Positions 13,105 to 28,300 of a DNA stretch of 64,000 nucleotides are shown here, piece by piece (the first letter of the stretch is position 1; each line of letters opens with the position of its first letter). Made by a program: the position numbers and the translations under genes. The stretch is from Lagopus muta (lineage: Eukaryota; Chordata; Aves; Galliformes; Phasianidae): assembly GCF_023343835.1 (NCBI RefSeq), contig NC_064443.1, positions 9,052,001 to 9,116,000 on the forward strand, written 5' to 3'. Below the pieces are notes generated by a model, which ran no database searches, had not been told where the DNA came from, and saw only the letters and a list, made by a program, of their open reading frames with translations.

Positions 13105-16100
13105 GTGATGATGCTGTCTGTTATGTGTAACGTTCTGTGGATTAATGTTTCTTTATAAAACAACAGCAACAACAGTACAGTTTGTGCTGAAGCCTGTTCC
13201 TAGCTCGAGCTGTATGTGCTGAATGGCCGTGGATAATGTAGGCTCACAGGGCTGTCCCGTGACACCAGGAATGGCTGATGTGCTGACAGTGTTCCTCACT
13301 GCCTAGTGCAGCCTGCTGCCATGGAGGCCCATCGTCACGTGCATGCGGCGCTGTCTGGGCAATTGGACTGCAGACCTTCACGACCTCTTGTTTTTCTCTT
13401 GTTTTTCTGAGTAAAATGAGCAGCTTCTATTTATGTGCTGTAAGTAGCATGTGTTCAGCCTATTGCCTCTGCTGTTACCCTAGTGGGTGAAGTACCTTAG
13501 CCTGGCGCTGGCACTGTTCTCACCTAGAGCAGATGAAGCTGGATGCCTGCTGCTTCAAGGGAGGGGTTTTGTGCACTGCTGGAGGACGTGGAAGCGGCAC
13601 TTTTGGTGTGCTCACATGGTGCAGATGTCCCCTGGTTATGCTGTGCTACCCTGATCTCGGGATGGGGGGAGATGGGGTGGGAGCAGCTGGCTGTGTGCCC
13701 TGCTGCAGCACGGCTCCCTGCTGTATGGGGACCGTGGGCTTTCTCCCCACGTGTGCTGCCGTGGGGGGCGGGTAACGTGTCTGCACCCACATCTTGTTCT
13801 CTCCCTCCTTTCCTTCAGGACCAGCGTTCTGTACAACTGAGTGCTTTGTATTAGAAAATGCAGAACTTGTCATACTGAAAAGAATGGTGCAAACCCAATA
13901 TTTGATTAAACTGGTTCCCTGTTGAATGCTGTTGAATGTGCTGTCTTGTCACCACACCAAGTCTGCTCTAGCTGGTAGTGGGCTGCAGGCTGTGAGGAAG
14001 CTGGCTGTCTGGGCTTGCTTTTCCCTGAGCAGAAAGGACCAGATCTAGCCTAGCACCTGTGCATGCACTGATCTCCTACATACCATTTTCCACTCACCCT
14101 GGGGGCAGGTAAAACCCTTCCCCAGCTCTTCTTTCTGCTGTGGGGATGCTGTACTGTCTGCTCACTCTGACAGTGGTGCCTGGGAGCGTGTGGGGCCCCT
14201 GGGCTGGGAGCAGCAGAGCAGAATGAAGCTGCACCTGGAGCCTTCCCCCAGTCTCTGCTGGAGATCCTGAAGGCACTGAATGAGCTTCTGGAGGTCTGAT
14301 GGGAACAGCTGACACAGATGGGGGTGGGTGGAGGCCTGTGTGTAATGGGGGATGTTTACTCTGACACCCTCTTCCTTTCTTGAGTGTTCGTGGGTTACTG
14401 CTGTGATGGCACAGCAAGCAAGAGCTGCTGCATACCCTCATGCTTGGCTGGGGGAGAAGGGCTGTAGGAAGCTTCCCTCACAGTCAGGGTTAGGGTTTGG
14501 CCGGGTCTGAGGAGTGCATTCCAAGGTGTGGGTCAGGACTGGAGCTGCTGGACTCAGCAAAGAAACAGCTGTCCTTTCTTTGGCCTTTAAGTGCTGCCCA
14601 GTGAGTGCTGCACAGCAGGTTCCCCGGGGCAGGGCAGGGCACAGGGGTGTGTTGGGCTGGCTGAGTGCTGCATAGCAGGCCTGGGGCTGAGCAGCTCAGT
14701 AGCAGCTGTGGTCATCCCCTGACTGCCGGTGGCTGAGGTGATGGGGAGATGCTGCAGCTGTAACTGGAGCTGTGGGTGGATGTGCTCCTCTGGCAGCTGG
14801 GTGAGAGCTGGGCACTGCCAGCCACATGAATGACAGCCTGGGAAAGCTTGGCTGCTGGCAGACAGAAAGGAAATCCCGTCTGTCCAGCCTAGCATTACTG
14901 AAGGGCTCAGCCTGTGGTGTCTCCTTATCTTCACATCTGAACAGCAGTGTGACCACTGGGAGCACCTGGATTCCATACAATCTTCATCAAGCAGCTGGGA
15001 CAGACCTCCAGAGCTGCAGCTCCGGGTACCGCTGGATGCCTCATGGCACCAGAGCAGCTGAACTCAGAAACGGTGCTGGGCTCAACTACGTGGTGCTTCT
15101 GAGGTCGTGCAAGCCTCAAAGTCTGCACATCAGCCTCTGCTTCTCTGAGGAGAGCTGGGGACTGCAGGGCTCTCTCCTCCACTGCCTCCCCTTGGGCACA
15201 CTGCAGCCCGAGGGGGAGATGGGTACAGGAACATGGAAATTGAGCTTCTCTGTGCTGCAAAAGCTCTCTGCCTTCATACCGCAGAGCTGGACCTTGCTGC
15301 AGTCCTCTCGGGGTGAGGTTGGCGCTGCCTGCCCTTGGGAGTCCTGGCTTGGCCCCCAGAGGCAGGCCCTAGGGGCTGGCAGCATCCGTGGGATTGCACA
15401 GACGCCATGGCTCCAGCAGTCTTGAGCTGGGCAGCAGGACGCTGCCAGCCCCTCTGCCCCAGGGCTCTGGCTGGGCCAGCAAGGTGTGCTGGGGCACAGA
15501 GCATCACCTCTGTCTGCCCTTTGCTGTCTGGGCTTGGGCTCCACTCCCCTTTGCCTCTGCACCGCACTACTCAGGAATGTCAGGAGTGCTTTATCTATTT
15601 CTATCCCTGTCTGCCCAGCAGTGTGCTTGAAGGGTCACTGCTGTAGGCAGCAGAGCAGGAGGAAGCAGGGATACCCTGCTACTGGCACACAGCCTGCTCC
15701 AGGGAACTGCAAGAACCTTTGAGTGTGGCTCTCCTCCTGCCTGAGGCCAACCAGCTCGGTGATGGCATTCCCTCTGCTCCTCCAAAACCTGCAGTGTCAT
15801 CTATTGACTGAGGAGACAACTGCAGCTCTGCGCCGAGTGCAGCAGCTCTCCCAGCATCTGAGACGGCTGGCAGATAGCCAGCCTCGGTGTGACTGTGCCT
15901 GCCTGACCCAGCAGCTGCGTCCTGAACGCAGACCTGGAGAGCCTCCCAGAATTCACACATCTCTGTTCACCCTGCTGCCGGCCATCAGATACTGGGCACC
16001 GTGGGGATACCGGCTTCATACCCGCGCAGCAGCTCCTTGAGGTGCAGTGTGACCCCACCGCCCCTCCTGCTGCCCCGGCCCCCCCATGTTCATGGTGCAG

Positions 16101-16199
16101 GAGCTGGGAGGTGCCTCACAGGGCTGAGCTCCCGAGGACCCAGTGGAACAACATGGCCCAGATCCCCGGCAGAGCTTTATGCAACCTCCCTGCTGCGAG
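13105..16199. other. Intergenic region between H2A and H1-10
   Basis: About 3 kb without a gene I can support. Several open frames of 80-200 codons exist on both strands, but the sequence is GC-biased and none has recognisable similarity. The most protein-like is 15723-16040 (+), which includes an amphipathic stretch (ALRRVQQLSQHLRRLADS) that could be a coiled coil, perhaps an exon of an unseen gene. I could not find partner exons. Confidence 0.5.
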
Positions 16200-16209
16200 C
16201 TATAAATAG
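16200..16209 (+). promoter_or_regulatory. CTATAAATAG element: TATA box or MEF2-type site
   Basis: CTATAAATAG fits both a strong TATA box and the MEF2 consensus, in otherwise GC-rich sequence. If used as a TATA box on the plus strand, transcription would start near 16230 and run antisense toward the 3' end of H1-10. No recognisable gene follows, so its role is unknown. Confidence 0.35.
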
Positions 16210-16536
16210 GCACAGCCGATGGAGGGGCGGCTCACTCTGCACCGATGCCAACAGAGCCATCGGTGCCTGCACGCAGCTGCAGCTCCTGGGGGAGATGCTC
16301 CCGTGCGGTGCCAGGCAGTGAGGGGGAGGTGATGGAGCCCCGGGAGGCCTCGAGCTGCGCTAGGGGTGATGCTGCACCGCTGAGCCCCCCCCTCGCTGCT
16401 CCAGGCGCTTTGCCAATGACAGCTGCGGGCCGGGCCTCTCTTCCCGCCTGGGGAAATCCCCGATGCCTTTCGTGCGGTGCCGCAGCCCCCGGAGCCTGCA
16501 GGGAGCACATCACCACCGCTCCGAGTTTTTTATCAA

Positions 16537-16542
16537 TTTATT
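16537..16542 (-). terminator. H1-10: H1-10 poly(A) signal
   Basis: On the minus strand this reads AATAAA, about 700 bp after the H1-10 stop codon at 17240. It is the first canonical signal in that direction and fits the known polyadenylated, replication-independent nature of H1.10 mRNA. Confidence 0.7.
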
Positions 16543-16561
16543 TGAAACGACGTCAAATTGG

Positions 16562-16608
<47 letters not shown>
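16562..16608 (+). repeat. A47 homopolymer in the H1-10 3' UTR region
   Basis: An uninterrupted run of 47 A on the plus strand is followed by a further A-rich stretch to about 16690. In the H1-10 transcript (minus strand) it would be a U47 tract just before the poly(A) signal. It may be a retroposed poly(A) remnant or an expanded slippage tract; length is probably polymorphic. Confidence 0.9.
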
Positions 16609-16612
<4 letters not shown>

Positions 16613-16795
16613 CCCACCCTCAAAAAACATAACGAAACCCAACCCCAAAAACGTTTAGAAAAAAAGAAAAAAAAAACAAATCCAAAATTAAAGGCCATTA
16701 AGACGCGACCTGACCGCCAGGCCGGGAACCCCCACCCCCACCGCCGGGGGCCGCTCGGAAGCGCGGGCCCTTTAAGAGCGCCAGACGCCGCGGGA

Positions 16796-16852
16796 GCCAA
16801 TTGGCGCCTAACGGGCGGTTGCCATGGCGCCTGGGGCCGGGAGCCAATAGGG
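16796..16852. promoter_or_regulatory. Promoter-like CCAAT / E2F-like cluster inside the H1-10 3' UTR
   Basis: Within 60 bp are two CCAAT motifs (16797-16801 in an inverted CCAATTGG, and 16844-16848), a TTGGCGCC E2F-like palindrome (16801-16808) and a TAACGG MYB-like site (16809-16814), all in a CpG-dense stretch. This looks like a proliferation-linked promoter but lies downstream of H1-10. It could be an antisense promoter or an enhancer for the H1-10/H2A pair. Confidence 0.35.
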
Positions 16853-17239
16853 GGCGCCGTGGCTTTTCGAATGGCCGCGAGCAGGAGCGGCGCGCCAGGC
16901 GGGCGGGGCGAGGAGGGGGGCGGTGAGCGCCGGCCCACGTGGCGCGGGGGCAGCGGGGGCGCCGAGCGGCTGCTATGGAAACCGGGCGGGAAAAAGCCCC
17001 GCGAGGCGGCGGGGAGAGGGGCCGGGGGTGATCCGAAAGCGCCTGCGAGCGGGGAGGGGCGCGGCCGAAAACAAAAGGGAGCGATCGGAAAGAGGCGGGC
17101 GGGAGGAGCGGGGAGGAAAAACGAGGCGAGACGGAGGGGGATGGGGCACACGGAGCGGCCCCCCGGAGTCCGTCCGCAGAGCAGCCTGCCCCGCGCCCCC
17201 CAGTCCGGGCGGGGAGAGCCCCCCGCGCCGCGCCCCCCC

Positions 17240-17887
17240 TCATGCCTTCCGGCCCTTGAGCGCCTTGGGCTTCGCGGACTTCTTCACCTTCTTGCCCCCG
17301 GGGGACGCGGCTCCCTTCTTAGCGGCCTTCTTGGCTTTGTCCTTCCTGGCCGCCGCGCCGCCCGCTCCCTTCTTGTGCGATTTCTTCTCGGCCTTCTGGC
17401 TCTTGCCCGCGGGTTTCTCCGCCCGCCGGGACGCGGCGGCCGCCGCCTTCCTGGGGGCTCTATGCGCGCCGCCGCCCGCGGCCCCGTCCCCACCGCCCTC
17501 CAGCTTCTTTTTGTTGAGCTTGAAGGAGCCGTTGGCGCCGGTGCCCTTGACCTGCAGCAGCGTGTCGTTCTGCACCAGCGCCTTAATGGAGTACTTCAGG
17601 TAGGTGCGCCCATTCTGCTGATCGAACCACGCCACCTTCTTGGCCTCGTTGTAGATCTTGGCCAGCGAGGAGCCGTTGCGCTCGCCCAGCTTGCGGATGG
17701 TCTCCACCACCAGCTGGCTGTACTTGCCCGGCTGGTTCTTCTTCTTGTTGTTCTTTCTTTTCTTCGATGGCGATAACGAAGAACCGCCGGCTTTCGCCTT
17801 CTTAGAGGCCGCTTTCTTCTCGGCGGAGATCGGTGCCTCCTCCGCCTCGGTCAGGGGCAGATCGCCTTCTTCCAGTTCCACCGACAT
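17240..17887 (-). CDS. H1-10: H1-10 (H1.X / H1FX), replication-independent linker histone
   Basis: Linker histone H1.10 binds the nucleosome dyad and linker DNA. The intronless coding region gives 215 residues (human 213). The acidic N-tail begins [11 protein letters not shown] as in human H1.10. It is followed by a basic segment with an SPSKK CDK-type site (residues 39-43) and then the winged-helix globular domain from about residue 51 ([20 protein letters not shown]) to about 130 ([13 protein letters not shown]). The tail is rich in Lys, Ala and Gly. The ATG at 17887 is chosen because it matches the human N-terminus. The frame stays open upstream to 18448, but a TATA-like element sits inside that extension, so the longer frame is not a protein. 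The gene runs convergently toward the H2A variant. Codon usage is extremely GC-rich, as expected for a CpG-island histone gene. Confidence 0.96.
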   Translation of the reverse strand: MSVELEEGDLPLTEAEEAPISAEKKAASKKAKAGGSSLSPSKKRKNNKKKNQPGKYSQLVVETIRKLGERNGSSLAKIYNEAKKVAWFDQQNGRTYLKYSIKALVQNDTLLQVKGTGANGSFKLNKKKLEGGGDGAAGGGAHRAPRKAAAAASRRAEKPAGKSQKAEKKSHKKGAGGAAARKDKAKKAAKKGAASPGGKKVKKSAKPKALKGRKA

Positions 17888-18033
17888 GGTGCCGGGGGCC
17901 GCGGGACGGAGGCGGGAAGCGGGCGGGCACAAGCGGCCGCGGCGTGGCGGGGCCCGGGCCCTGCGCGCTGCTCTCCGACTCCGCTCCGCTCCGCGCCGCC
18001 GCCGCGCACTGGCGGGGCGGGCGCCTTCGCCTC

Positions 18034-18043
18034 CCTTATATGG
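18034..18043 (-). promoter_or_regulatory. H1-10: H1-10 TATA box embedded in a perfect CArG box
   Basis: CCTTATATGG is a perfect serum response element core (CC-six A/T-GG). Read on the minus strand it also contains TATAAG, a usable TATA box 147 bp upstream of the H1-10 start codon. It is the only AT-rich spot in a dense CpG island, supporting a role in placing the transcription start. Confidence 0.6.
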
Positions 18044-20880
18044 GCGCTGGGCGGACCGCGTTGAGAACAACAACAGCCTGGTCCGCCGCCAGCTCCCACT
18101 TGTGCTTCTTGGGGCCCTTCCGTGGGGCTCCTGCGCCTCCGCCGGCGCCCCCCGCCCCGCTCCGCCCGCGCCGCGCCCCCCGCCCCGCCGCCTCCCCACA
18201 CACCACCGCCTCCGCGGCCCCCTCCCGCCGCCCTCCGCAGCGATTTGGGGGCGCGCCCGGCGCGGCGATGGGTATGAGGAGGGGGGCACTAGATGCGACG
18301 GAGGCTGGGACTTTGCGGCGGCCACCCCGCGCCGCCCCTCCGCCGCCGTCCGCGGCCGGAGAGGGGCCGCCGCGAGCGGAGAGCGTTGCGGGGCGGTGGG
18401 GGGCGGTGGCGGAGGCGCTGGGCCCTGGTTCCCGCGGGGAACTAACACAGGGAACGCCCTCCCGCGGCCACCGGCTGCAGCGCGGAGCCGCCTAGCCGAC
18501 GCCGGGGGTCCCCGCCCAGGCGGAGGGGGCCGCCCCCCCGCCGCCCCCCACCGCGCTGCCGCCCGGACGGGGCCCCCAGAGGGGTGGGTATCAGCGCGAA
18601 GGACGGGGGAGCGGGGGGCAGCAGCGGTGCTACGAGGGGTCCGCCTCGTAATATACCCCCCCCGGCAAATTCCAGCTGCGAACCGAAGCTCGGGGTGGCG
18701 AGGGGGGGAAGGGACGCGAATCGACCGCAGGGCCGGGCCTGAGGGCGGGGGGCCTCTGCTTCAACTCCTGGGGAAGCGCGGGGGTGGGGGGGGTCCGTGT
18801 GGCCCCAACGCAGCCGAGCCAGGAGCTATGGCGGCGCGGGGAGAACACGCTTCCCCCGGGAGCCCACACGAGGTTGTGCCGCACCCCCACGCCCATACAC
18901 GTGTGCGCGCCCCGCATTCACACATGCGCGCACACGCGCGCACAAGCCCGCAGTCAGCCCCTGCCCACGCTCGCCGCGCCCGCACCGCCTCGGCGTCACC
19001 TCCCCTTCTCCCGGCACTGCTCCGCCATTTCCCTGCCCTCGCCCCCCGCCGCCAGTCCGCGCTCCCCGGACCTTCCCTCCCCCTGGCCACGCACGGTCCC
19101 CTCGCGAGGCCTCCCCATGGGAGTGTCCACACCCCGCAGAGCCCCCCCGAGGGAGCACAGCGCTGGGATGGACGCACAGCCCCTTGGGGGGGGGGAGGGG
19201 GGAGGCTTTCGCGGCCCTGCAGCCCCCGGAACACTGCTGCGCTGAGTTGGGGCCGGACTCAGCCCTCAGTGGGGCCAGGTGTAGTGGGCAGATTGCCTCG
19301 GGTGAGAAGGAGCACACAGATACAAAGGGGACCTGGGGGCATCCGTGTGTGAGCTCTGTGGAGCTCCTGAGAGATGGTAGAGAACAGGAATACAGATTTA
19401 TCAGGATAGGATTTAAATACAGTGTAGCTGCACAGAGTCTGGTGGAAGACCACCTGTCCTTCTCCCCCTTTCCTCCCCCCTCCCTCCCCGCTTTCTCCAC
19501 GCTCTTCTTATGCACATAAACACAGCACAAATACATACATGTAACCCAGAGTAGTCATACAGGCGTGTATCTGTGCTGTAGGCACACATCCATCCATCCA
19601 TCCATCCATCGCCATCCACACACAATATATTTTCCTGTGAGTATGCATGTGTACTGAGTATAGTGCTTATACATCTAGTATACTGCTTATAGGTGTAACT
19701 GACTCTGCATGTGTCCGTATTTTCTATCCACCTCACTCCTGCACCACCCAGCCATGTGTGCACATGTATCTGATGTGTGCAAATAGAGCACATAAACGTG
19801 TTTGCATCCATCTAGCTCTGTACGTCATCAGACACTTCTAATTAAACTGAAGCATGCTGACACAGGGGCTGTGTAGACAGCAGAACACACACAGGGACCT
19901 GCGGGCTTCTTTGTGCTCTTGTATGCCCTCCAGCTTCTGCTCTGTGTCTCTCCACGTCCACATAACCCTGTGCACATACACATGTATGTATGCATATTTA
20001 CTCACACAATATATACATTATAGTTTGTGTAGATGTGTTGATATATGTCAGAACACACACAGACTTCAGATAAATGCATTTCCACGTACCCCAGGCAGGC
20101 AGAAGCATGTCTGTGTGCCCTCATTTCCCCAGGTGCAGCCAGGCTGTGTTCACAGCTGGGTGCTGTGGTTGAGGCCGTTGAGGGCTGCAGGTGCATGGGG
20201 ACAGGGCTGATGCTTCAGCAGAGAAATGGCTTCCCCTCAACACAATGTGCACTGCAGGGACTATCAGCCCAGCCAGCATCAGCCTGCACAGGCATGAGGT
20301 GATGCTTTCAATGGCAATCAGCACAAGGCTCGAGTTCTTCAGAAAGATGCAGTCCCACCAGGACACAGCAATTGCAGGGCAGTTGTTTGAAATGGATGTG
20401 GACAGCAACAGCCAGTCAAGCAAGAGAAAAGTGTGCAAGGATAAAGCCACAAAGTAGGATACAGAACACAAAGGCTGTTAGAAGTCCCTTGAAATAACTG
20501 GCCTCGTTTCTCGTTTGCTTTCCGTGTTGCTGCAGACACAGCAGTGAGTGAGGCAGCACTGAGTGCCAGCAGAGGTGGCAGCAGAGCAGAGGTCATGCCC
20601 AGAACCTCGGAACTGCACGCCTCAGGGTGAGCAGACCAGATCAGGCAGAGAACCTTTGCTCAACCCAAGGAGCACGAGCAGAGATACCTGCCCTACTGAG
20701 GTGTGTGGGGTCACCCAACTAAATAACACCTGCCCAGCCCCCTCTTAAGGGAACAACCTTACAGTACAGAGGCTGCACCACTGAGGAGGCACCAGTTCAA
20801 TGAAAAGGTGACAGAGCAGGAGAAAGAAAGCATGTTAGTGAAGGAAAAAAGAGAGGCAGAAACAGAAGTAAACAAGGAAG
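18044..20880. other. H1-10 upstream CpG island and gene-poor spacer to the RAB7A 3' end
   Basis: CpG-dense sequence continues to about 19.25 kb, including a G-rich run near 19186-19203. From 19.45 kb the composition changes sharply to pyrimidine-rich tracts (19455-19500), then alternating purine-pyrimidine CA/TG and ATGTATG-like stretches (19520-20070) that might adopt Z-DNA. Open frames here are GC-driven or short and unconvincing. I see no gene. Confidence 0.6.
19585..19611 (+). repeat. (CATC)n microsatellite
   Basis: About six uninterrupted CATC units, followed by a degenerate unit, in the CA/TG-rich spacer upstream of H1-10. Confidence 0.9.
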
Positions 20881-20895
20881 TTTGTTCTTGTTTAG

Positions 20896-20901
20896 TTTAT
20901 T
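20896..20901 (-). terminator. RAB7A: RAB7A poly(A) signal
   Basis: AATAAA on the minus strand about 1.23 kb past the RAB7A stop codon. The intervening AT-rich sequence (20.9-22.13 kb) is the likely 3' UTR and holds no other gene. Confidence 0.7.
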
Positions 20902-22129
20902 GGCATCATGTTTGTCTCTTTACATAAGAGCTCAGCCTACGTACTAGAATGTAGACCTCTGGAAAACAGGTAGAAGGGCTCCATTTAAGCAAGCTACAAA
21001 CGCAAGAACAAATACCAGGAAGAAAGGAAGAGAGAGAAAAGGGACTAGAGTGCCAAGTTTCCCCATACCAAAAATCCAGATTAGCAGTCAGTAAGAAGAA
21101 AAGGAAGATCCATAGTCCAGGTCGTTCATTCAGACACAGCTACCCTAACCCGGGTGGGAGAGGAGCTCCTTCCACAGCACAGAGAGCCACTGCAGCACCC
21201 CAGCTCTGGCTCCTTCTCATACTCAATCCAGGACATCAGGAGTTAAGCAGGAGGAGAGGTGAACAGTGAGGTCATTTCATAGCTGTATTTAATTTTAAAC
21301 CCAATAATCCAGTGTGCATGTCAATGCTGTTATGCAAATCTCAGAATTTAGATACAAGGTAGCCAGACAGATTTTCCAGAAGATGAAGCCTGTCGGCCTC
21401 AGAACAAGACGACTTACATAGTTCATCTCTACTGTACAGAATACTGCCTCCATCTGGACTCTGTGTCGCTAGCACACCACAGCTCACAAGTGTCCTCCTC
21501 ACTTTCTACACAATCTGTGTTTCAGTACTTGAACATGTAATTCAGGAATTTTACACTAATTTATACATTTTTAATTGGTTGCATATATTAACATGTACTA
21601 TAAGATTTCTCCTAAAGAAGCATTACATAATACATGGATACTGTAAAAAGATCTGATTAGTTAAAAGTAACAAGCATTAACAGAGATACATACAAAACTC
21701 AACCTAGTTAGACTGAGTGCTGAGCTTGCAATGAACTATGGGTAATCAGCCTTTCCAGTTGCAGCCTTCACAGGGGAAAACACAAGACAGTTAAAAATGT
21801 ATGTAACTTGTTACACAGATTACCTGTAAACAGTTTCTCTCCATTGGACACCTGGAATTAGATTCAGTTCCAAACATACATACGAATTTCCATTTTAAAC
21901 TAAGAGAAAGGCCTGTTACCATGAAGTGTGATGTGGATGGTGCGGGGATGTGAGCTCTGAAGTGCTGGGCTCTCAGATGCTCATGGGAGATGGGTGGGTT
22001 TTGGCAGCTGGAGATGGAATTTTTTTTTTTTTTAATTTTCTTTTTAAACACAGAAGAGGGGCTGTGTGTTTGAAGGCCTAAGTGTGATATTTGTTTGTGA
22101 AGGACTGTGCTCAACCCCTCCCTCTTCCC

Positions 22130-25294
<3,165 letters not shown>

Positions 25295-25302
25295 CTTTTA
25301 AA

Positions 25303-28300
25303 CTAGAAAAGAAGAGAAACAATTCCATGAGACTTCATCAGCACGTTAATTCTTAAGGCAGAAAGCAGGAAGCTTGGAGTCTGAGAAGCCAGACTGCTAG
25401 CAAGGAAACAGCAGTTGGAAGAGCCTGAGGCCAGACTTCCAGTGCAGCCTTGAACTGAAGCAGTAACCAAGCATATGCCCACTGCACTGGCAAGGCCAAG
25501 CATGACCAATAGTGACAACCTGATAACAGCAAGTAGAAATACACATATGTCCTTGGATCCAGTTTCCAGGTTGTTCTCTGGACACTGCCTCACTGGAGTG
25601 GAGCAAGCTCCCAAAACAAAGCTAGTTCTTATATGTGCTGTGAGATGTAGGCAGTGATGCACCCAGAACCACACTTGAGCTTTGTACTGTTCAGTAGTTC
25701 CCTAGAAAATGAAGCCTAGCTTCTTCTACCTTCCAGATCTGTGAAAGGTAGAAGCAATAGCTGCACTCTGTGAAGACGCTGAGTCCCTGGAGATGCAGTG
25801 GATGAAGCAGTCACAGTCACACAGGACAGCTGAAATTGCCATGCCAGCTACTGCCAGGCTACGGGGTCTTTATGAGGAGATGTGAAGCAAGCTACTGCCA
25901 CCTCAGCTTCCTGGAAGGTGGAGTAAGACTACAGTAACAAGCCTTGTAACATTGTCTGCTGCTGCCAGACCATGAGTTGCATCCTGCCACTCTTCCTAGG
26001 TGCGTGGCCATAAGTGTGCCACTAATAGTTCATTTGATTAGCAAGAGTGAGAGTTGGGCTCCAGAGATCTACGCTGTTACTTGCTCCCAGATCTCCTCCA
26101 GGTCTGTGAAGAAGCTGCAACTATCAGCTAGAACAGGCCCAAATACACCTCAGCATAGAGAGAGCAAGTACGAAGCCCTGCTGCTAGCAATGGAGAAAGG
26201 CCCCACGTCAACACTCCCTACTGTGAGGCCCCACTCCCCACCTGTGGGAAATAAATAGGACAAAAATCTTTGTTGCTCAGGCTTCATCAGATGACAGACC
26301 CCAGTCTGGTACTGACCTGGGGTATGTGGGCTTCCTGGCTTTCCCCAAGCAGCTCTTGCAGGCCCTCTGCAGCTGAACAAGCCAGAAGATGGTTATACGT
26401 GTGCTACTTTGAATTCAGAAAGCCTCTGACAAAGGCTTCATGTACTAATCCCTTAAACAGGGACTTGACTACCCTAGAACTCTCATTCTGCCACACCAAC
26501 ATGCATTCATTCTACTACATAACTCCTACTCTTCAAGAGCTATTCCTGACTTTCACAGCTAAGGAGGCCTTCACTCTGACAACAGCATGAATACGTGCAT
26601 CTTCTGAGCAGCTCGGTCCTACGCATTGCTGGGATAGGCAACAGCCCAGGCTGCAAGATCACTGCTACCCACTTCATCCTGCTGCTACAGGAGGGAGCAT
26701 CGTCTGAGCCGCAGAAGCCTCTTACCAGATGTGGTGTCTGACTGCAAAAAGCCTTTATCATCAAGCTTTGAGCAGAGAAAGAAGGGCAGTCTTTTAGACC
26801 ATCCCACCAGGGAGTGTTGCATAAGCTGAAGGAGCCATCCTGCTGCTGGTGGAGGAAGCAGTGCACTTTGGACTGCACCCACCTCATGTATGTAGTGACA
26901 CATTGATGTGAAACACTGCTCGGATAGTAACAGCCAAAGGCTGCTGAGTAAACAGCCACATCCCATGCAGAGGGTTCATGCTGTCCTTAGATGGCTGTCA
27001 GTAGATGCCAGAGAGCCTGCACAGGACAGTTACTCTTGTTATTAGCATCTCTCCTTTCTGGCTGCCTTGGAGCTGAATGTCACCAATCAACCCCAACATT
27101 CAGTCCACCTTCTGCTCATGCTAAGATCCACACTTCAGCTCATCCCGTTAACAGCAGCAGGCAGAACAGTCCATGTAAACTCTTCCAAGCAGACTGCACC
27201 TCCTTTGCTTTCAGAGCACGTAGCAAAAGCAACCTTACTGCTAGCCAAGCCAGGGAATTCTGCAGAACAGTTTGCCCATACGGAGTAAGAAAAGTAAGCA
27301 GGGCCTTGGAACAGCTGAGAGACAGTTACATATAGTGAACTGCCATCAAAAACATCTGCACAGGTTCAGGTCTAGTGTAATAGTCACCTGTTTTCCTCAG
27401 GATCAAGGGTAAACAACTCACCCTGAAGTGACTGTCAGAACACAGCATGTACTGCTTCTATTTTCCTCCCAGTGTTTTTAGTATCATTTGCCATCAGCTG
27501 CTACAAGCTCACTGCCTCCTGGTATTCAAAGCAGCTTTAGACAAGCTGGCATTAGTTCTCATGCTCAGTGAGGGATTTACAGCGCCCTGAGTTACAACAC
27601 TAGCAGACTGGATCCTTAGTGCCCAAATTCAACACGGCCTGAAGCCCCGCAGTGAGGCGAGGGAATGCTGCTCTGTCAGGCCTCATCACCTGGGAAGCAG
27701 CTCACTGAACAGCCACAGGAAGCATGAATCAAACCCAGCCCTGCCTTCTTCTCATAGCTTACTGGCTACCCCATCAGTGTGGAGGGCCATTACTGCTTCC
27801 CTAATGCTAGTCAGGTGAGGCACTCAGCTTCCCCCCCAGGTGATGCAACGGATATGAGCCACAGCACAGCAGGAGCTGCCTCAGCTCAGAGCTTGGTTTG
27901 GGCCACAAAGCAGTGAGGAGCTCCAGCTCCGCAGTCCCTCAGCAGAGGCCACTGCTCAGAGCTTCTCACCCCTGTTTTACCACTCCTGATGGATACTGCT
28001 TCCAAGCCCAGCCAGCAGTTGGATCAAGCCCCCTTAATAACCATCTCCTTACACATAGAATGAAACCCCAGAGTTGCTTTTTGCCATTCTCAGAGAAGGC
28101 TGTCATTGGAGAGCAGACCTGATAAAACACATCTTTCAAAACCTGCAGATGTCCTGGAGCCTTCCCACAGAAGGCAGGCCTTCTAGTTTAAGATCAAGTT
28201 GATCTCTATAGCACTACTTTGCCATTTCCCTGATCCTTATCACATTCTGCATGGCTGAGCAGGTATCCAGCAGCAGCTCCAGCTTTAAAGCTGCCATTTG

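Noticed and set aside
14484-14497. Telomere-like GGGTTAGGGTTTGG
   Set aside because: Only about two imperfect units, no array; most likely chance.
16463-17776. Long plus-strand open frame opposite H1-10 (437 codons)
   Set aside because: It translates the A47 run and then the antisense of the histone coding region. Lack of stops comes from GC-rich, Lys-rich coding DNA on the other strand.
17888-18448. In-frame N-terminal extension of H1-10 (402-codon open frame on the minus strand)
   Set aside because: The extension is GC-biased low-complexity sequence, contains the TATA/CArG element, and human H1.10 begins at the same MSVELEE as the downstream ATG.
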